From: a bacterium
GTDB taxonomy: Bacteria; Actinomycetota; Actinomycetes; Actinomycetales; Actinomycetaceae
Assembly (NCBI GenBank): GCA_030544165.1
Contig: JAUNRP010000008.1
Location: forward strand, 1 to 18,383
Direction: 5' to 3'
DNA length: 18,383 bases
Shown here: one piece after another, positions 16,368 to 18,383 of the stretch
How positions within the stretch are numbered: position 1 is the first letter of the stretch
Layout: each line of letters starts with the position of its first letter
Made by a program: the position numbers and the translations under genes
The notes under the pieces: model-generated
Databases searched by the model: none
Told to the model about the DNA's origin: nothing
The model's input: the letters and a program-made list of their open reading frames with translations, nothing else

Positions 16368-16957
16368 GCAACAACCGCAGGTGGAGAGGGCGAGTCTTCA
16401 TCGGGGCCAGCCTCGACGGATTCATCGCACGGAACGACGGGGATATCGGCTGGCTGACCACCCCTCCGCCGGGACGTGACCATGCCCACATAGACTCCTC
16501 GCGCCCTGCGCTGGACTGGCAGACCTTCTTTCCGTCTGTCGACCACGTGGTGATGGGCCGCAGCACGTTTGACACTGTCACGGGCTTCGATGAATGGCCG
16601 GACATGTGGGCGGGCAAGTCCGTCATCGTCCTCTCGAGATCGCTCCCCCTTGAGACAGAACATGTCACCGTCGCACGCAGCGTGGATGACGCGGTTGCGC
16701 TTCTCGACGAAGATGGGTCACGCGAGGTCTACGTCGACGGCGGGCAGGCCATCCAGAGCTTCCTCCGTGCCGGGCTCATCGACGAGATCACGATCTCCTG
16801 GGCGCCGGTGCTGATCGGCAGTGGACGGCGCTTGTTCGAGACCCTCAACGAGGACGTCCTCCTGACCCTGCGCGGCAGCCACACCACAGAGACTGGAATG
16901 GTGGCCGCGACCTACGACGTCACTCCGCCGCGGATCATTGATTCTCGCCGACTCTGA
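16364..16957 (+). CDS. RibD C-terminal / DHFR-like reductase
   Basis: A 197-residue protein of the dihydrofolate-reductase-like family (RibD C-terminal domain type). Visible motifs are FIGASLDGFIAR at the N-terminus, VVMGRSTFDTV, and VYVDGGQAIQSFLRAGLIDE followed by PVLIGSGRRLFE, the conserved nucleotide-binding and closing strands. Such stand-alone proteins are NADPH-dependent reductases of unknown substrate, often next to regulators and resistance genes. The ATG at 16364 overlaps the TetR stop and is preceded by GGGAG (16351-16355). A frame starting at 16349 extends five codons upstream but has no support. Its 3' end overlaps the convergent MFS gene by 23 bases. Coupling to TetR suggests an inducible stress or detoxification enzyme. 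Confidence 0.92.
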   Translation: MSNNRRWRGRVFIGASLDGFIARNDGDIGWLTTPPPGRDHAHIDSSRPALDWQTFFPSVDHVVMGRSTFDTVTGFDEWPDMWAGKSVIVLSRSLPLETEHVTVARSVDDAVALLDEDGSREVYVDGGQAIQSFLRAGLIDEITISWAPVLIGSGRRLFETLNEDVLLTLRGSHTTETGMVAATYDVTPPRIIDSRRL

Positions 16958-18191
16958 CTCCTCGGAGGGGAGACAGAGCCGCGATCACGGATGCCGCGAC
17001 GAAGAGCCCAACGACGATCCCTAGTGTCACTCGCGAACCGACCGCCCCGACCAGCCAACCGCCGAGGATGGCACCGACCACTGCCACGGAACGATTCACG
17101 GTGCGTCGAGATGCGTTGACCCGGCCGAGCAACGCCCGCGGGGTCACCGCCTGCCAATAGCTCATCTCGTTGGGATCCTCCACGCCCATCGCGAGTCCGT
17201 AAAGGAACATGCCTGCGCAGAGGCTCAGAACCGAAACGGGCGGCGGAGCACCCGACGCGGTGGCGAGCGGCACCACCCAGGCGAGGGCGCACAGCGCCCG
17301 ACTGGTGATGAGGGCGTTCCCCTCCCTCATCCGGCGCCCCAGCCTTGGCGCGCTCAGAGCCCCCAGGAACCCACCCACACCGATGGCGGAAAGAACGATG
17401 CCGTATTCGCCGCCGGAGATGGCCAGGTCACGCAGGGCAAACAACGCGAGAGTGGTGAGAGCCACGCTGTTCGCCAGGAACCACACGTGGGTGGAGATCG
17501 CCAATGGCCCCAGCGTTCGATGCCGGTAGATGAACCTCAGCCCGGTGGCCAGATCGGCCACCAGCCGGCGCCGATCCCCTCCCGCCTGCTCAGGCTCGAT
17601 AATGCGCACCCGGCTAATCATGATCGCTGCGAGGATTCGGGCCAGGGAGCCGGCTATCAACGCAGAACCCACGCCGAGGAGGCCGATGATGAGTCCTGCG
17701 AACGGTGGGCCCGCCGACTGCGTCACCGTCATTGACTGCCCCAGCCTCGCGTTTGCCCCGACGAGCGCATCCCTCGCCACCAGATCGACCAGGATCGACT
17801 GCTCGGCCGCCGCGCTGACGACTCCGAACGTGCCCACCACCATCAGGACCAGGGCCACGGTCCACACCTGCGCGGCGCCCAACCACCACAGGAGAGGCAG
17901 AAACAGCAGAAGCACACCCTGTGCCGCGTGGGCCACCACCAGGGTTGGCTTACGGCGCCAGCGATCGACCAGGACCCCCGCCACCAACCCCACCAGCAGG
18001 TAGGGCACGAACTGAGCGGCCTTCACGATGCCGACCTCGACCTCGCTGGCGCCCAACACATCAACCACCAGCACATCGATTGCCACGGCGGTGACGGCGA
18101 CGCCAAGAAACCCTGCCGTGCTCGCAAACCAGAACAACCGGAATCCCGGAAGGCGCAGAGGCTCCAGCCGTTCATCAGCTCGATCGGTCAC
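16935..18191 (-). CDS. MFS transporter
   Basis: A 418-residue membrane protein of the major facilitator superfamily, with hydrophobic segments enough for 11-12 helices and the MFS loop motif after helix 2 (VAGVLVDRWRRKP), a variant of G-x-x-x-D-R-x-G-R-R. A basic cytoplasmic loop near the middle (EQAGGDRRRLVADL) separates the two halves, and the layout resembles the enterobactin-exporter/macrolide-efflux group, which would make it a drug or metabolite exporter; the substrate is unknown. Start is a GTG at 18191; TAGGTT ends 6 bases before it, a leaderless arrangement with no proper ribosome binding site. It is convergent with the RibD-like gene, overlapping its end by 23 bases. Some A/T-ending codons are present (ATT, CCT), unlike the core genes. 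Confidence 0.93.
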   Translation of the reverse strand: MTDRADERLEPLRLPGFRLFWFASTAGFLGVAVTAVAIDVLVVDVLGASEVEVGIVKAAQFVPYLLVGLVAGVLVDRWRRKPTLVVAHAAQGVLLLFLPLLWWLGAAQVWTVALVLMVVGTFGVVSAAAEQSILVDLVARDALVGANARLGQSMTVTQSAGPPFAGLIIGLLGVGSALIAGSLARILAAIMISRVRIIEPEQAGGDRRRLVADLATGLRFIYRHRTLGPLAISTHVWFLANSVALTTLALFALRDLAISGGEYGIVLSAIGVGGFLGALSAPRLGRRMREGNALITSRALCALAWVVPLATASGAPPPVSVLSLCAGMFLYGLAMGVEDPNEMSYWQAVTPRALLGRVNASRRTVNRSVAVVGAILGGWLVGAVGSRVTLGIVVGLFVAASVIAALSPLRGVRVGENQ

Positions 18192-18197
18192 GACATC

Positions 18198-18219
18198 AAC
18201 CTAAGGTCTTCGACCGTAG
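18198..18219 (-). promoter_or_regulatory. MFS promoter -10 and overlapping dyad
   Basis: TAGGTT (complement of 18198-18203) ends 6 bases before the GTG at 18191, so the transcript may be leaderless. Overlapping it is an inverted repeat CTAAGGTC (18201-18208), TTC, GACCGTAG (18212-18219), with one mismatch in 8 bp. A regulator bound there would cover the -10. No good -35 was found. It is not similar to the TetR dyad. Confidence 0.4.
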
Positions 18220-18242
18220 GGCGCCCGGATCGCCCGCGACCA

Positions 18243-18271
18243 TTGACTGAGCATGAGGTCACACGTACAGT
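18243..18271 (+). promoter_or_regulatory. Promoter of the Phd/YefM antitoxin gene
   Basis: TTGACT (18243-18248) and TACAGT (18266-18271) are exactly 17 bp apart, close to the vegetative consensus. Transcription would begin near 18278, just before the AGGAGG ribosome binding site at 18281-18286. This is the best-matching promoter in the window. Confidence 0.65.
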
Positions 18272-18282
18272 TTTCCGTACAG
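18264..18282 (+). promoter_or_regulatory. YefM-type operator: two CGTACAG repeats
   Basis: CGTACAG occurs at 18264-18270 and again at 18276-18282, a 12-bp period, overlapping the -10 and the ribosome binding site. E. coli YefM recognises TGTACA cores whose centres are 12 bp apart; the core here is nearly the same (GTACA). Autorepression by the antitoxin-toxin complex is therefore likely. Confidence 0.6.
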
Positions 18283-18292
18283 GAGGACTTCC

Positions 18293-18383
18293 ATGAAGAC
18301 GTTCAGCTACACCGAGTCCCGCGCCAAGTACGCGCAAGTTCTCGACGACGTCGTGAACAACCGCGAGGAGGCGATCATCACCC
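18293..18383 (+). CDS. Type II antitoxin, Phd/YefM family (5' part)
   Basis: Only the first 30 codons are in the window. The N-terminus M-K-T-F-S-Y-T-E-S-R-A-K-Y-A-Q-V-L-D-D-V with a following E-A-I-I-T reproduces the start of YefM/Phd antitoxins (M-x-T-I-S-Y-S-E-A-R, then an acidic helix and a strand ending I-I-T). These proteins bind operator DNA through the N-terminal part and neutralise a toxin with the C-terminal tail. The ATG at 18293 has AGGAGG 6 bases upstream. The partner toxin (YoeB, Doc or another) should follow beyond the right edge but cannot be seen. Promoter and 12-bp repeats upstream support autoregulation. Confidence 0.85.
   Translation, partial: MKTFSYTESRAKYAQVLDDVVNNREEAIIT

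Overview
The window is a high-G+C, gene-dense stretch of an actinomycete chromosome; the family cannot be fixed from the sequence. Supporting signs are third codon positions that are almost always G or C, actinobacterial families (a DUF2510 protein, an LpqH-like lipoprotein, a MoxR-DUF58-transglutaminase operon), a SigR/SigH-type promoter in front of thioredoxin, and several genes whose start codon lies about 6 bases after a -10-like hexamer, as in leaderless mRNAs.

Layout. 1-33 (-): the first 11 codons of an unidentified gene with a promoter and small dyad. 242-3615 (-): leuS (leucyl-tRNA synthetase) followed by a translationally coupled small membrane protein with a PH-like tail. leuS has a leader with an 8-residue peptide containing three Leu codons, a stable hairpin and an intrinsic terminator, which reads as a leucine attenuator. 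3759-4202 (+): HIT-family protein, divergent from leuS. 4204-7188 (-): a tight three-gene operon of a phosphomannomutase-like HAD phosphatase, a large lipoprotein with a probable barrel domain, and a VKOR-family membrane thiol oxidoreductase. 7275-7982 (+): DeoD purine nucleoside phosphorylase. 8052-8681 (+): membrane-anchored DUF2510 protein. 8780-10141 (+): SRPBCC domain fused to a TIGR01777/YfcH-type epimerase. 10143-10520 (-): thioredoxin. 10654-11319 (+): LpqH-like lipoprotein. 11371-15754 (+): MoxR ATPase, DUF58 protein and membrane transglutaminase.

From about 15.78 kb the character changes: A/T-ending and rare codons (ATA, AGA, CCA) appear and genes look accessory. They are a TetR regulator with its own dyad operator, a translationally coupled RibD/DHFR-like reductase, a convergent MFS exporter, and at the right edge the start of a Phd/YefM antitoxin gene with a good promoter and two operator repeats 12 bp apart. 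This looks like an acquired drug- or stress-response segment joined to a core chromosomal block.

How the parts fit. Three units concern the envelope: the HAD-lipoprotein-VKOR operon, the LpqH-like lipoprotein, and the MoxR-DUF58-transglutaminase operon. VKOR (extracytoplasmic disulfide formation) and thioredoxin (cytoplasmic disulfide reduction) sit in separate units. The most informative regulatory sequences are the leuS attenuator, the SigR-like thioredoxin promoter, the TetR dyad and the YefM-type operator. The least understood unit is the HAD-lipoprotein-VKOR operon. No rRNA, tRNA, CRISPR array, insertion sequence or phage gene was seen. No gap between genes exceeds about 210 bases.
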